A stretch of DNA of 64,000 nt, taken from Erigeron canadensis (lineage: Eukaryota; Streptophyta; Magnoliopsida; Asterales; Asteraceae). A model generated the notes under the pieces. It did not search any database, was not told where the DNA came from, and saw nothing but the letters and a program-made list of their open reading frames with translations. The stretch's first letter is position 1, and each line of letters begins with the position of its first letter. The translations under genes were made by a program, and so were the position numbers. The stretch lies in NCBI RefSeq assembly GCF_010389155.1, contig NC_057765.1, positions 39,885,559 through 39,949,558 on the forward strand, written 5' to 3'. Of the stretch, positions 16,084 through 28,382 are shown in pieces.

Positions 16084-17700
16084 AGCAAAAGATGTTAATT
16101 AGCATGATGTATGACTAGTGAATATAGTATTTGTGTTTAGTACATATATGATGTTCTTAGAAAAATTGTGTTGTGAAATCAAATGAGAAAAGTCGGTTCA
16201 ATTGTTTAAACAACTTAATGAAAAAAGTCAATAAATGGGTTAAAGCATATATATCGTCTAGAGCAAAGTGGAATGAACTTAAGGATATATATATACTGAG
16301 AATGATGCTCATAAAATTTATAAGGCAAATATGGGAGGAAGTTATATATGACCTTGTTGTTTGTAATGAAGTTATGTATAAACACCTGAAGTGGATTTCT
16401 CAATATATAGATCGTGACATAACACGTTCCAGTCCCGTAATTGTAGTGTAAGAAGTGGTGTTAACACGAAAAAATCAAGCACGTCCGAAGAAGGGGACTA
16501 CTCCAACCCATAAACACGCAATACTGGTACGCATCAATTCAACGTCCGAAAGGTAGAAATATATGCGGCTAAAAGGCCGAGGAGAGAAAGACAAGGCAGC
16601 TAATGATATTGTTTTTCTTTCTCATATATAGTTTTAAAAAAAACTTTCTCCAAACTATTTTGTTTCCTCGTATAAAAACTTAAAAGTCAAGTAGTACGTA
16701 CCTGTTTCACGATAAGTATGTACATTGCACTACGCGATCATCCTAAAGTACATTGTTCTGATTGTTAGTGGACGAAGATCGAAGAAGCTCGTTAAGTGAA
16801 TGGCTTGCTCCTTGCGTTAATCTAGCCACTGAGCATGGCTATTTCACACGGCCTCATCAAATTATCATGAACTTATATGCGCAGGTGTAGAGCGTCTGAG
16901 AGAGATGATAATTTGTAGAACAAGTATGTCTACAATAAATAATTGCACATAATTATCGCTGTTTAGAATGTAGTTTTCAATACTTGTTTCTCCCATTTTA
17001 TTAGCCCTATTTTAACCCGAGTGACTTAACATCAATGAACAAATAACAGTAGATTTATGTTTGATGTTCATAACTATTAGTCAAGCCATCTTGTCCTGCA
17101 AATGTACTTACTTTCCCTACCTAGCATAACAATCCAACCACTTCATCGTTCCTGTATCCTAAATTTGTGACATTTCATCGGTTTTGATATATATATACAT
17201 ATATTTTGTATTCGGCATGTCATTTGTTTATGTTGTAGTAATATAGGTATCGGTTCTGCATACATTGTGGTGGTAGTGATAATTGTAGTCTCAAATGGTT
17301 TCTGCAACATATACGCATCCGTGCTACAACTTTATGGACCTCTGCAACATAAATGCTCATAGCAAAGATTATACAATCCAGAAATATTAGCTTCTTGAAG
17401 CGTTTTGGTTTCTTTTAGAATATGCTTGGAATATGTATATGTAACTTAACCAGTCTCTGTCTGAGTGTTGATCAGAATCAGATTCCACAACACCATGGAG
17501 ATATCTAAATGCATATATTCATCAAACATTCAAACCAAACAATAGACTGAGAATTCATACTCTATTCTCATTACATCTAATAATAAACCCAATCTACCAT
17601 AGAGATATATATATATTTTTGATCTGGCATCACAGTGTAGGAAAATACTCTTTCTCTCAAGTCTCAATCAAAGAAATCTTCGTTGCCAACATCCAGTGAA
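16084..17700. other. Intergenic DNA with duplicated blocks
   Basis: No gene is supported. The block at 16962-17031 recurs at 19444-19512, and the block at 17029-17178 recurs at 20925-21073, both in the same orientation with modest divergence. The two blocks adjoin here but are about 1.4 kb apart in the second location, so one site has gained or lost DNA. Confidence 0.6.
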
Positions 17701-17900
17701 AGTATGATAGATTAATCTCAGGTTGAATCCACTTCCCTTCCTCCTTCGGAATAGTTATCTTGACCCGAGTACCCTTGATAATAAACCCCATTGATAGAAA
17801 CTCCAGGATCAGGGCCTTCCCGTCCTAGAGTGAGCTCAATCGCTTGTACCTAAAGATCCCTGCAGGCCGCCGCAAATCTAGCAGTGCTCTTGATCTTTTC
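17700..17900 (-). pseudogene. Small heat-shock protein 3' fragment
   Basis: On the minus strand one frame reads VKITIPKEEGKWIQPEINLS, close to VLKITIPKKEDKWI in the plus-strand fragment at 18641-18874. The upstream stretch GREGPDPGVSINGVYYQG lies in another frame, so a frameshift separates the two. Only the C-terminal part of an alpha-crystallin-type domain is recognisable. It faces the other fragment head to head, which suggests an inverted duplication. Confidence 0.45.
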
Positions 17901-18076
17901 AATGGTAATTATATCATATTTGATCTGATCAACAATGAATCGACGATATATATGATGGTTCATATGCATTAACAAGGACTAAGCTTTTAAGCGTTTTTTG
18001 CTCGTTACTATAGTTTTATGCACTTTCATGGTTTTTTTTTTCTTCCATTATTTATTTATTTATTTATTTATGGTGA

Positions 18077-18874
18077 ATGAATATTACAGATGCGTTTTGT
18101 CACCGACTTCCAGCAACTAGGAATCTGTCCCGCCTCCTACACTTGATGGATCGAGAGCACGAAAGGGCAATAGGATTTGGGATTGCACCTTGTGGCCACC
18201 CTCGATGGGATGTCACACAAGATGCGAAAGCCCTCTATCTATTCTACAACATGTCTGGAATCCCCAAAATGTACGCGAATAATCAATTTGTTGTTGATCA
18301 TAAAGACTTTCAAGGTATATTTTTTATTTACTATCATTTCAAGATTCATGAATTGAATAGGCACTACATTTTCATTTTATGTGATGCACAAATTATAGAG
18401 TTTTGACAGAAGTTAGGAAATGTTTTTTTTCATATATTTGTGTGAGGTTTGAACAATTTAATTAATTTTCATATTCCAATGTTAGTTTGTGACCAGTTTG
18501 AATAATTTATACGTGGTTTGAACAATTTAAAAGTTTTGAACAAACTTTTTAGCTTAGGGTATATGCTAAACTACTAAAGTGATTTTTGATCAACATGTGA
18601 CTTTCGTCATGTACGTGTGTTATCAAACATTAAACGAATGACTAGTGACATCATTATAGAAGAAATTGGCCCTGATCCTAAGGCTACTTATAAATTGTAC
18701 TCGAGTAGGCTTTACAGCTTACGAGATTGTATTGTCTCGGATGCCAAAGTAGACATGGAGAGTGAGGTTTTGAAAATTACTATTCCTAAGAAGGAAGACA
18801 AGTGGATTCATAGAATCACAGTGGAACCTCAAGTTTTTTTGACGGGTAAAGCATATACACGTGTTGATTGGTAG
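18077..18874 (+). pseudogene. Small heat-shock protein (HSP20) relic, organelle type
   Basis: Two separated blocks resemble organellar small heat-shock proteins. Block 1 (about 18090-18314) encodes TRNLSRLLHLMDREHERA, like the N-terminal leucine/methionine motif of plastid and mitochondrial sHSPs, then PRWDVTQDAKALYLFYNMSG, like the start of the alpha-crystallin domain, and ends at a possible GT donor. Block 2 (18641-18874) encodes YSSRLYSLRDCI...VLKITIPK, the end of that domain with a degenerate GVLK-type strand. The middle of the domain is missing and key glycines are changed. No continuous frame joins the blocks. I read it as a decayed gene; a divergent spliced gene is less likely. Confidence 0.5.
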
Positions 18875-19042
18875 CTTTAGAGGGTGTTTGGGATTGAGTT
18901 ATAAAGTGATTATCTGATAAAAACGCAGTTTTGGAGAAGCATGTACCTACCTGCTTTTTCAAAACGCAGTTTTAAAAACGCATAATCTATTTTGAAAATA
19001 CGGATTCTGTTTTGTAATCGCAATACCAAACACCCCTTTAGT
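18875..19042. mobile_element. MITE with GGGTGTTTGG termini
   Basis: The element at 18882-19035 begins GGGTGTTTGGGATTG and ends with CAATACCAAACACCC. It is flanked by CTTTAGA and CTTTAGT, a 7-bp target duplication with one mismatch. The termini resemble those of the element at 11290-11494, suggesting a hAT-related family. Confidence 0.7.
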
Positions 19043-21660
19043 TATTACTAGTTTCTTAGTGTAATTATTTTCTTCACTACCTTTGTATATTGTTAATATA
19101 TCATATAAACATCTACGTTATGATAATGCGTTATATATTTAATTTATGTCTCACTTCCCTTCTGAATTAATTTACTCCCAACTTGAGAGACACTTCAAGA
19201 GACTTTATTTAACTTGTGCAAAAAAGACGATTGTTTTCATGAATAGAGCGCAGCCCCATGTCAAAGTCGTCTCTACCGCAGAAGAAGTCAAAGGACTACT
19301 CTGAGGCAATGGTTAAAGCTCAAAAGCATTGATTTGCCACTAAAATGGTCGAGGTTCAGATGCTCATTGACGATTTCCAGATGCCTTAATTTGAATGAAA
19401 CTTTTGATGGGCCGTATTTCGCAATGGAAGAATTATTGCCTCTTTAGAATGTAGTTTTTGATACTTGTTTCTCCCGTATTATTAGCCCTTTTTGGCCCAA
19501 GAGACTTAATAAATTAGCCCATGCATTTGATTTATTTAAAAAGGCCCATTACCACTTTGTGAGTTCTTAATGGTCAGCAGAGTTGATTGCGAAAAATTGT
19601 AATTACTTAATATTTTTATTACATTGCTTATCATGTAATTTTTTATTTGGATATGTTAGTAGAGTTAGTTTTTAGCAAGTTATTTTTTTTTTTGAAAGAC
19701 ATATTATCCTACTTCTACATCTAAATTATACAAATATTCAGGATGAAACTTAAAACTCTCGAAAATCCCCTATTAATCCACCCTGACAAAAGTAAGAAAT
19801 GAGACTTGAAACCAAGTGAATTCTCGTAAGATGAATGCCAGTTTATTATTATAGCTCTTTATGAAAAGCATGGGCAGATCTTATTAAAGGCCCTTGGGGC
19901 CTTGACCTCCTATGTTCGCTTTGTAGTGTTATTTTATTCATATATCGTTTAAAAATATATTTTTTTTAGTATTATATAATTTTTGTTTTTGCGACTTTTG
20001 GCCCCTTCCATGCTTCCATCAAGATCCATCACTTTTGAAAAGGATAATATAAATATTTTACGAATATTCACATTCAACGGAAACAATATTTGAAACAATA
20101 TTTGATGACAATGAATGACGGGCTTTGTTGATAAAATATTAATGATCATATCAAAGGTATAAAATTTTGGAAGTGTTTGCTATAACGATGACTTTTTGAT
20201 AGTATTACAAACTTTGTGGTTTTCATTTCATTTCAATATGAGGACCCGCCACATTCGTTTTTATTAAACTCAAGTTCTCAATTAAGTTATTGAATCCATT
20301 TCAAGGACCCTCATAAGTTTTAATCTTACATCCGTCACTGTGTTTAACTAACCCTCAAAGATGACATTGATGTTTATACCACTAGTCTATAAAAAAAAAA
20401 GATATAAAAAAGAAGTAAACTCGGCACTTTGTATACTTATTTCATGTTGTACACGAATAACCTTGGTCTTTAACCCGTTAACCAACTATAGGTCCACGGG
20501 TCCGTGCAAAACTCTCATTTATCTTTCAAACATGGTCCACAAGAAGGGCTAGTAACGATCTTATCCTTCCCTTTGGTGTTTTAATTACCTGTCCTTTTGA
20601 AGACTAGACCATGATCTGTTTTTTGCATATATGGGTCCAGTTGGTGAACTGCTTGAACTACAAATGCATTTTCAAGGGTCCCTTGAAATCTGTATCATCT
20701 AATTCCAATCCAAACCCCCATCACATGCAAAAGAAACTTTTATGTACCAAACTGAAGCCAATGTATATTATATTAGGTATGTGTGGTCCCTTTGAAAATA
20801 TTCAAAAGTGTAGCTTATTTTCATTGACATTGGCTAAATGATTGAAACTCATTCATATAATAAGTTCTTTTAATTCATGCCAGAACTTTAGTACACTTTA
20901 GCTATATTTTTCTTTATATAAAACATCAATGAACAAATAACAGTAGATTTATGTGTGATGTTCATAACTATAAGTCAGGCCATCTTGTCCTACAAATGTA
21001 CTTATTTCCCTACCTAACATAAGAACCAAACCACTTCGTTCCTGTATCCTAAACTTGTGACAAATCATCCGTTTGGATTTATCAAGGAAAGGCTCCGTAA
21101 CTTAATGACCAAAGGCTTGTGAATGAACACCCACTTTGGACCCATATGAAATTATAACAACTTTGTACAAACTCTCAAAGTGTATTTTAGTTGGTTTCGG
21201 ATACATATAAATATTTCTTCTATGATCAATATAATATACTTCGTGCATTGTACATATTTAACATTTTTCTTATACATGTTCATTTTAATCATTTTCAAGG
21301 TCCGGATGAAATCCGAGTTTAAAATCTTTGTGGATAAACACATTGAGAGGACTAGAAAAGAGTCTCATAACAATTATGAAAAATGCTGGTTAAGTTGTGA
21401 ACATCATAACCAAATGCTCGATTATCACCACTAAACATGGATCTATCTCCGTTTTCTATATGTTATTCTAGGATTGAGATATACACAATAGTCTAATATT
21501 TCTAGTTTAGTAAAATTTATATACTATATGCATACAACTTGAAAGGAATATTGCTTTTAAGATAAATAATTTACCCTTTAACAAAAGTCTAATATAAAAA
21601 AAAAACATTGATTTATCTTTTCAATTATAAAAATCTCAAAGGTTTGACTATGTTAGTACC
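19043..21660. other. Intergenic DNA, no gene supported
   Basis: It carries second copies of two short blocks from 16962-17178 (at 19444-19512 and 20925-21073). The remaining ORFs are short, low-complexity and without family resemblance. Confidence 0.5.
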
Positions 21661-22283
21661 TTACATGACTTTATGAAACTCATAACTTTAATTTTCAATT
21701 TTAAAAAAATTCTTCAAAACAAAAAGGTTTTGTCACTTGTAGTTTGTAAGTTAAGGGCACCTCAAAATCGTTTCACTTTTGTCTTTTACCCTTCATATAT
21801 CACCCGTTCTTTCTCTTTCCCAAAAACTCTTTTTTTCCCCTTTATCAATTTTCATCTTTCAATTTCAAATCTAGGGTTTTTTCAATTTTACCTACAAAAA
21901 CATCTTAAAAACACACTCTTTCACCTACTTACACAGGTTTGTTTGCCATAATTTCTTCCATGTTTCTACATTCCTTGATTGTGAACAACCCCTTTTGTTT
22001 TTTTGTGTAACTTCTTGGTTTATAGCCTATAAAGTTTGAATCTTTATCACTAAAGGTTCAATATTTTTCCTGTTTTTGCTGATTTTTTGGGCTAATTTTG
22101 TGTTTCTTGAAAAACCCATGTAAAACCCTTGATAAAGTTTGAATCTTTATTTGTGGGGTTGTGTTTAAATCTGGTATTTAGGGTTGTTTGTTGCTCAATT
22201 GTGGTTATTAGGTTGGAATTATAGGTAATTGTGGTTAATTGTTTGAGTTTTTGTGGCCGAGTGTTAGATTATTGAGTAAATGC

Positions 22284-25200
22284 ATGGATGGAAGGGAGGG
22301 AATTCCATCCTTTTATCTTAATAGAGGGTTTCGTGGGTCGGGTTCGAATGCCGGGTCAGGTAATCAAGGTGGAGGGTTTAATGTCCCTCCACCAGGTTTT
22401 AAGACTCAGTCAAACCCTAATATGTCACCTCATGGACATAGCAATATGAGGGTAGCTTCCTCAATGGGCCCACCATTCCATTTGGAACATAACCCGCAAC
22501 CATCTAGTTATCCGCACGGATTTAACATGGATGGTGGCGGAAGTGGTGGTGCTGGGAATGATGATGATGACCATGGTGGTGCTATAATATCCATTCCCAC
22601 CCCTGGAAGTGTGAAGAATGAGTCTATTGTAAAGAAAAAAAGAGGGAGACCAAGAAAGTATGCACCTGAAGGGGGGTCTCATATGGCATTGGCACTGACA
22701 CCGGCATCCTCGGTTGCATCACCTGATCCAAACACACCGACACCGCAAAAGAAGAGGGGGAGGCCTCGTGGTACTGGAAGGAAACAACAGCTTGCAAATG
22801 TTGGTATGTCTTTGAAATTTAGTTCCTTTCTGCATTTCAAACTTGCTTTATGTAGGTTATTTTACATCAATAAATTGTGAGTGTACATGTTTGTTTAGAT
22901 GTTGGTTTACTTTGTAGCATCTTGTTATGTGCCGGTAGTTATGATTATTGAACCCTTCTGAGCTATTGGCAACAAGTTAATCTGTGTTTGATGTGTAAGA
23001 AAGTAAGACTTTAGCGTCAAAATTCCTGTCCAACCAGGTGTAGAGAGTGGTATTGAATATTGATGAAATGATGCATTTTCAGTAGACTCTAGTTTAGATC
23101 CTATTATACAGAAGTTGTGATAGTGAATTGGCATATTAAGTGAGCTGTCGTAATTGTGAAGTGGATATAGTCATATAGATTACTGTCCTATCATGTCTTA
23201 TACATTCTGGTTGTAGCCTTCTTTCCTACTTTGATTTTAGATTATGTGGAGTCTGTGTATCTGCACAATGTGCCTGTGGTTAGAATGCTATAAGAGCATT
23301 GTGTGTGTGTGGCTATATAGGTTGGTTAGTTAAGAGGTCAATCTAAGCTCAGATCAAAATTAGTAATTTTCGGTTCAGGTCGAAGTGAGTCATGTAGGCT
23401 AGCAGACACTTATTTTCTAGAAAGTTCTATGAATAGCTATTGTGTTGAACCTGATTGGAGAAATTGCTAACAATATAGTTCTTTATTTAAAGAGATTACA
23501 AGATTATATGCAATTAATATACATTTAGGTTGACTTTTGATCTGTTCAAACCATTTGATCATTCTGGTTAGTTAATTATTACTATCTTACCAATCTGATA
23601 TGCTAGAGAGAATGTAGCCCAAATTGACCAAGTTATTAGTAAATTTTGTGTGAACGTTTGTTGGATGTGGGCCAATTCTGAACAATAAAACTATTATTGT
23701 TGATGTTTTGGAAGACAATTCCCAATCCTTTACTCCAAACTGCTCGTTGTGTCAAGTTTCACAATATGTAAATATTTAGTAGAATTTGCTGATACTGGAC
23801 AATGTAAATTCATGTTCTCAAGCAATCAATTATTGCAGTTGTCATTGCGTATGCTGTGTGTGATAATCTATCTTAACCTTTTCTACTCGACATTTAATAA
23901 TCTTCTCAGTGTCAGTAGTTTTAACATTGTTTCTTGCTGAAATAATGCTAGGTGAATGGATGCATAATTCGGCGGGATCGGCTTTCACACCTCATATCAT
24001 TCATATAGGGGTTGGAGAGGTATGTGATAGTTTTCATTTATATCTATTGAATATCTAAAAGTACCCTAAAAGTAAAGGAACAACTGAAATCTTATGGCCC
24101 GAATTTAATATTCTTAAAAGCTTGGAATGATTACTTGCCAGTTTACTTTCATACTTTGTCATAGGAATGTTGCAATTTAGTTTGGGACATCTCAAACGTG
24201 GAACCTTTTTTATTTTAATGTAAAACGTGTTTTATATGTCTTGTATTATTCTTCTTCTTGTTTTTTTTTTTTTCATTATTCTTATTTTTTTTAATAAAAA
24301 CATCACTTGCATTATTATTATCAATTTTTATTGAAATGTGATATCATAAGTTTGAAACTAACAAAGTTTGAGGAGTACCAAGTACCAACTTCTTTTTTGA
24401 GACTTATTGTGAAATTTCTATTTTGTAGGATGTTGCAGAAAAAATATTAGCGTTTGCACAGCAGAGGCAAAGGGCTCTGTGCATCTTGTCAGGCAACGGT
24501 TCTGTGTCTTCCGTGACATTACGTCAATTTTCGTCTTCTGGCGGGACCGTCACTTATGAGGTTAAATCTCCCTGAATGAACACTTAAATCTCTATTACAC
24601 TGATTTTTTGCCTAAAATATAGTCAAAAATGAGCGGGGTGGGTAACATGCAGTTTTTAAGGCATGTGTTGAAACGGGCCAGACTTGATCTGAAGCAAATT
24701 TTTGTTCAAAGCTTGTTTTTTTTTTAAAAAGCTGGTGTGTCAAATATGTACTTTCATAAAAATCAAGAAGCTCGACCAAAATTCTACTTGTAAATTGTTT
24801 TTTTAGTAACTACTAAATTTTCATGCATGAGTTGTTTTGGATTATTGATATAAGACCTCCTACAGTTCATTAAATGGAGTGTATGATCTTAGCCCGTAAT
24901 ATGTTGAGCTTGTGACAAACTTGCTCGACTTCCTGAATGTTTGAGTAAATTATGCATCCACAACTCACATTGTTCTGCTAACTGCTTTCCAGGGTCGTTT
25001 TGAGATACTGTGCTTATCGGGTTCTTACCTGCTTGCTGAAAGCGGTAGCCCCCGTAATAGAACTGGCGGTCTTAGTATTTCTGTTTGTAGTGCTGATGGT
25101 CAAGTGATCGGTGGTGCAATTGGTGGTAAACTTATTGCTTCTACCCTAGTACAGGTATCATTTTACTGCCTTCTTTTTCTTCTTTTCACCACCATTTCAG

Positions 25201-25349
25201 GATTTTCCACAAATCACACATTCTTTTTGTGGTGCCAGGTAGTGGTTTCTAGCTTCTTGTTTGGCGGTGCTGGAGATATTACAAAGGCAAAGACTCCAAC
25301 CGACCCACCATCAGGAGATGAAAAGAGTCCTGGAGTTCAGCTTAACTAG
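22284..25349 (+). CDS. AHL: AT-hook motif nuclear-localised protein (AHL), two hooks (330 aa)
   Basis: AHL proteins bind the minor groove of AT-rich DNA in the nucleus and regulate transcription and chromatin. Five exons join in phase: 22284-22803, 23952-24019, 24429-24560, 24993-25154 and 25239-25349. The start MDGREG is typical of the family, although the frame stays open a little upstream. A Gly/Pro-rich N-terminus and an acidic DDDD run are followed by AT-hook 1 (KKKRGRPRKY, about 117-126), AT-hook 2 (KKRGRPRGTG, about 156-165) and a PPC/DUF296 domain (about 180-300) with GRFEILCLSGSYL. Two hooks plus PPC make this a type II AHL. The C-terminal tail includes VVVSSFLFGG. All splice sites are canonical. 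Confidence 0.95.
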
Positions 25350-26464
25350 ACATCATCTTGTAGATTATTGATGGGCTTTGTGTTGATGTATTCTGTAACA
25401 AAGTAAGTTGACATCTTTATGCTCGTTTTAGTGTTAGACTTTTTATTTTTTTATTTTGCCCATCTGTAGCTAGTATCATTTGGTGATTGGGATCTGAAAA
25501 TTATCTTCTTTGAGGATGCAATTATGTTCATTTCCAGAGATTGTTCATGGTGAAGTATGCAAATTCTTTCCTGATTCTTGAATTACAGTGTCTTTAAAAT
25601 CTTAAATTAAATGATGATACCAGAAATAGTAAAAAAGATTTGGCATCAATTGATGCAAAGGCCAAAGTTTTCTTCCCGTAAATCTTGTCTACAGTAGATG
25701 GATTTTCCAAATGCCCCTTTGCAAAAACGAGAGTTTATGCAGAATGATGTGATAAATGTAATTGTAATAAAGTGTGGCGTTGTCTTTCACCCCAATTATT
25801 TAAAGGGGAAGTTCTTGGGTAGTAGTGATCAAATAGGTTTGTCATCTTTATCGACCTTAAATTAAGGTTCTATGGTTTGCCACCTTTATCGACCAAAAAA
25901 TCAAGGTTCCCCAGTAGAACCTTGATTTCTGGAACTTGTACAAAGGCACAACGGTCTCACCGTTCACATCAATCTGCTTGGAGAAAACATCATGTTTTCA
26001 ATATTCTTTTGACGAATCCGAAATTTCAATTGCTTATATATTTGCATTTGTTTGGATTATTTTAATTACTTTTATTTTTATGGGTTTCCCTTTAAATAAA
26101 ATAATGTAATAACTTAATAAATTTATGGTTTTGGGTTAAGTTTCATATGTATTAGTATGTAGTTATAAAAGATGTGTGTAAAATTTCATCTTATTCATCC
26201 ACATTCATATCCATGTGATTCATCCACGGACACCTTTAATATTAAATTCCTGAAGTACACACTAAAATAGTATAAATATTAATTTTTTTTTTAACATCAC
26301 ACACACAAACTTATCGTATGAAAACCTTAAATCAACCCGCTAGATCGATCAGTTAGAAAGAACCGATTATTCACTATAAACATATAGTAAGTAGCATTTC
26401 GACTTAGTTTTATTTCATATGGCCGGTTCTGAATAATCCACTATATATACGATACTTACCAACG
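25350..26464. other. AHL 3' flank and intergenic DNA
   Basis: Apart from the GPX fragment, this contains the likely AHL 3' UTR up to about 25560 and AT-rich DNA without a recognised feature. Confidence 0.4.
25610..25985 (-). pseudogene. Glutathione peroxidase 3' fragment (duplicated)
   Basis: On the minus strand the block 25850-25975 reads QIDVNGETVVPLYKF then a decayed sequence, matching the start of exon 5 of the GPX gene at 28383-30650. The sequence downstream of it (25610-25850) aligns with that gene's exon 5 end, last intron, last exon and 3' flank (about 28260-28560). No catalytic exons are present. It is a partial duplicate lying about 2.6 kb downstream of its likely parent, in the same orientation. 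Confidence 0.75.
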
Positions 26465-26743
26465 TTATATGTATCTAGCTAGCAATGACCAACCCCCGCC
26501 CCCAAAGCCATGGCCATCCCCACGGTTTGGTCCTGAATACGTTGGCCTGAAAGCGTTTAGCTTATACTTTTTGTAGCGAGAACTAGACATAATATCGTTT
26601 GTAGGGGGGTTAGCAAAGACTATATGATCGATATGATCAGTAGGCATGCTTGGAGGAAAGATTTGTACTCTTGATGCTTTTATAGAATAGGAATTTTGGA
26701 AGAGAACTAAAAGAAACAAACATAGTCGACGTATCATGATCAT
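26465..26743 (-). CDS. Secreted signalling-peptide precursor, CEP/PIP-like (92 aa)
   Basis: A single-exon 92-aa ORF. Residues 1-20 (MIMIRRLCLFLLVLFQNSYS) form a clear signal peptide. Near the C-terminus, NAFRPTYSGPNRGDGHG (63-79) contains a 15-residue block A64-H78. The block starts with AFRPT, as in C-terminally encoded peptides (CEP, consensus xFRPTxPGxSPGxGH). Its SGPxxxGxGH half is closer to PAMP-induced peptides (PIP). Such precursors are secreted and cut to short hydroxyprolinated peptides perceived by LRR receptor kinases. An unusual glycine-rich tail (GFGGGGW) follows the predicted peptide. A TATA box lies 78 bp upstream. Peptide identity and processing are inferred. Confidence 0.65.
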   Translation of the reverse strand: MIMIRRLCLFLLVLFQNSYSIKASRVQIFPPSMPTDHIDHIVFANPPTNDIMSSSRYKKYKLNAFRPTYSGPNRGDGHGFGGGGWSLLARYI

Positions 26744-26820
26744 AATTGTTATAATGTTATATTATTGTGCACTCAGCTGGCAAGTAATAAATGATCCAAG
26801 CGGAAGTCACATAGGGTGTA

Positions 26821-26829
26821 ATTTATATA
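26821..26829 (-). promoter_or_regulatory. TATA box of the CEP/PIP-like gene
   Basis: TATATAAAT on the minus strand, 78 bp before the ATG, fits a leader of roughly 45-50 nt. Confidence 0.55.
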
Positions 26830-26886
26830 GATAGATCATCACATCTGTGACGGATTGATGGTGGCAGCGACAAGAGGTGGTTGTGG

Positions 26887-27051
26887 CCAGAGGCGGTACC
26901 AAAATATCTATAAAATATAAATATAAAAAGAGACAAAATGTTAAAAACCTATAATAATATTTTTAAAAATATGAAAAATCTAAAATAAATGAGAAAATCT
27001 AAATTTTGGAGGGAGCATTGGTCCTCTTTTCCATGTAGTACCGCCCCCTGG
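26887..27051. mobile_element. Short MITE with CCAGAGGCGGTAC termini
   Basis: The left end CCAGAGGCGGTAC is complemented by the right end GTACCGCCCCCTGG around an AT-rich core with no ORF. The target duplication is unclear. Confidence 0.5.
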
Positions 27052-28382
27052 TTGAGACGGCGGTTACAGAGACGGGTGGTGGTAAATAAAAGGGACCTTA
27101 TATATGTGTATTTAGTTTCTTGGGGAGAATTGCCTTTTTTTTTCAAACATAAATAAAGTATTCTAATTGATATAACCATCTAAAGTTATGTTTAATGCTA
27201 AAATTATTATATCTACATCACTATTTCTGACTATTTTCCTAACTACTCGTAAAATATTTACTTAAAAAAGTTTCGAACCTGCAACGTCTTCTAAACGACA
27301 TTTCGAATGAAGTTCAAAGAGACCATTTTAATTACTAATATCATTCTTTGAAACTAAAACTTAAACAATACATCTCTTCCAGGGATCAATGATTTCGACT
27401 TACTAAAGGTTATGGAGATATTCAAGAAGATACATCATATCATTTTAGATTTAACCTAGATAATGCTTCTTCCACTAGGTAATGGTCATGTAATTAAGAT
27501 GCTATGTTTTCGCTTTCAATATTTTTTTTTATATCTTCTAATTTTTAATTTAAAATATACATCATCAATTTATTTATATATGAACTCTATTATATTATCT
27601 TAAAATCTACTAACTTCCATCTTTTAAAAAAAAAGTATTTCGATGTTTGATTTTGATGAGCAACAAACCAAATGCACTATAGATTATGTTATTAGACACC
27701 AATAACATAAATAACAATCTTGATCAAATAATTAGTCGGTCATATAAAGGTTCGTGCATCATAAACGGAATTATATAAACGATATAGAAATATTGGATCA
27801 TTTTGAAGTAGCTTTCGACAATGTAATTTTGATGTGTTGTAACTATAAACGTTAATGTATCATGGTATAACGATGACACATCAAACTATAAAAAATTAAA
27901 AATGATGTATCATAATATGACCAGAATTATCAATATGATGAATTACTTCTATAAAAACATATATGATTGAGTTGTGCGTATGTATCATGTATAACAATAA
28001 CATCTGATGGAGTTGTGAATTCATACGTAACATTTAAAAACTTAGGTAACCTATTGCTGTAAACAAACCATTATCACATTGTGGTTTAGCTTAATTCTTC
28101 TAATCGGTTTCTAAAGTAAATATAATTTAGACGCTATCAGAAATTTATATTACTAGGACCAAGGCCAAATCAAACATAAATGAAGAATGTTAATATATAG
28201 CCCAACTCAATGCATAACAAGTAATGCATATTATTTTCTGATTCTTTTGAATTACAGTATTTTTAAGGTTTTAAATCAACAGATGCGACATAAAATGAAA
28301 AAGATTGTATCCCAATACTCAACATAAGATTCGGCATCCATAGACACAAAGGCAAACATTTTCATTCCAGAAATCTTGAAAT
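27052..28382. other. AT-rich intergenic DNA
   Basis: Nothing is recognised apart from the probable 3' UTR of the adjacent GPX gene near its right edge. Confidence 0.45.

Noticed and set aside
16173..16451. 92-aa plus-strand ORF next to the Mutator-like element
   Set aside because: Lysine/isoleucine-rich composition expected of AT-rich DNA, with no motif.
22461..22682. 73-aa minus-strand ORF
   Set aside because: Shadow of AHL exon 1.
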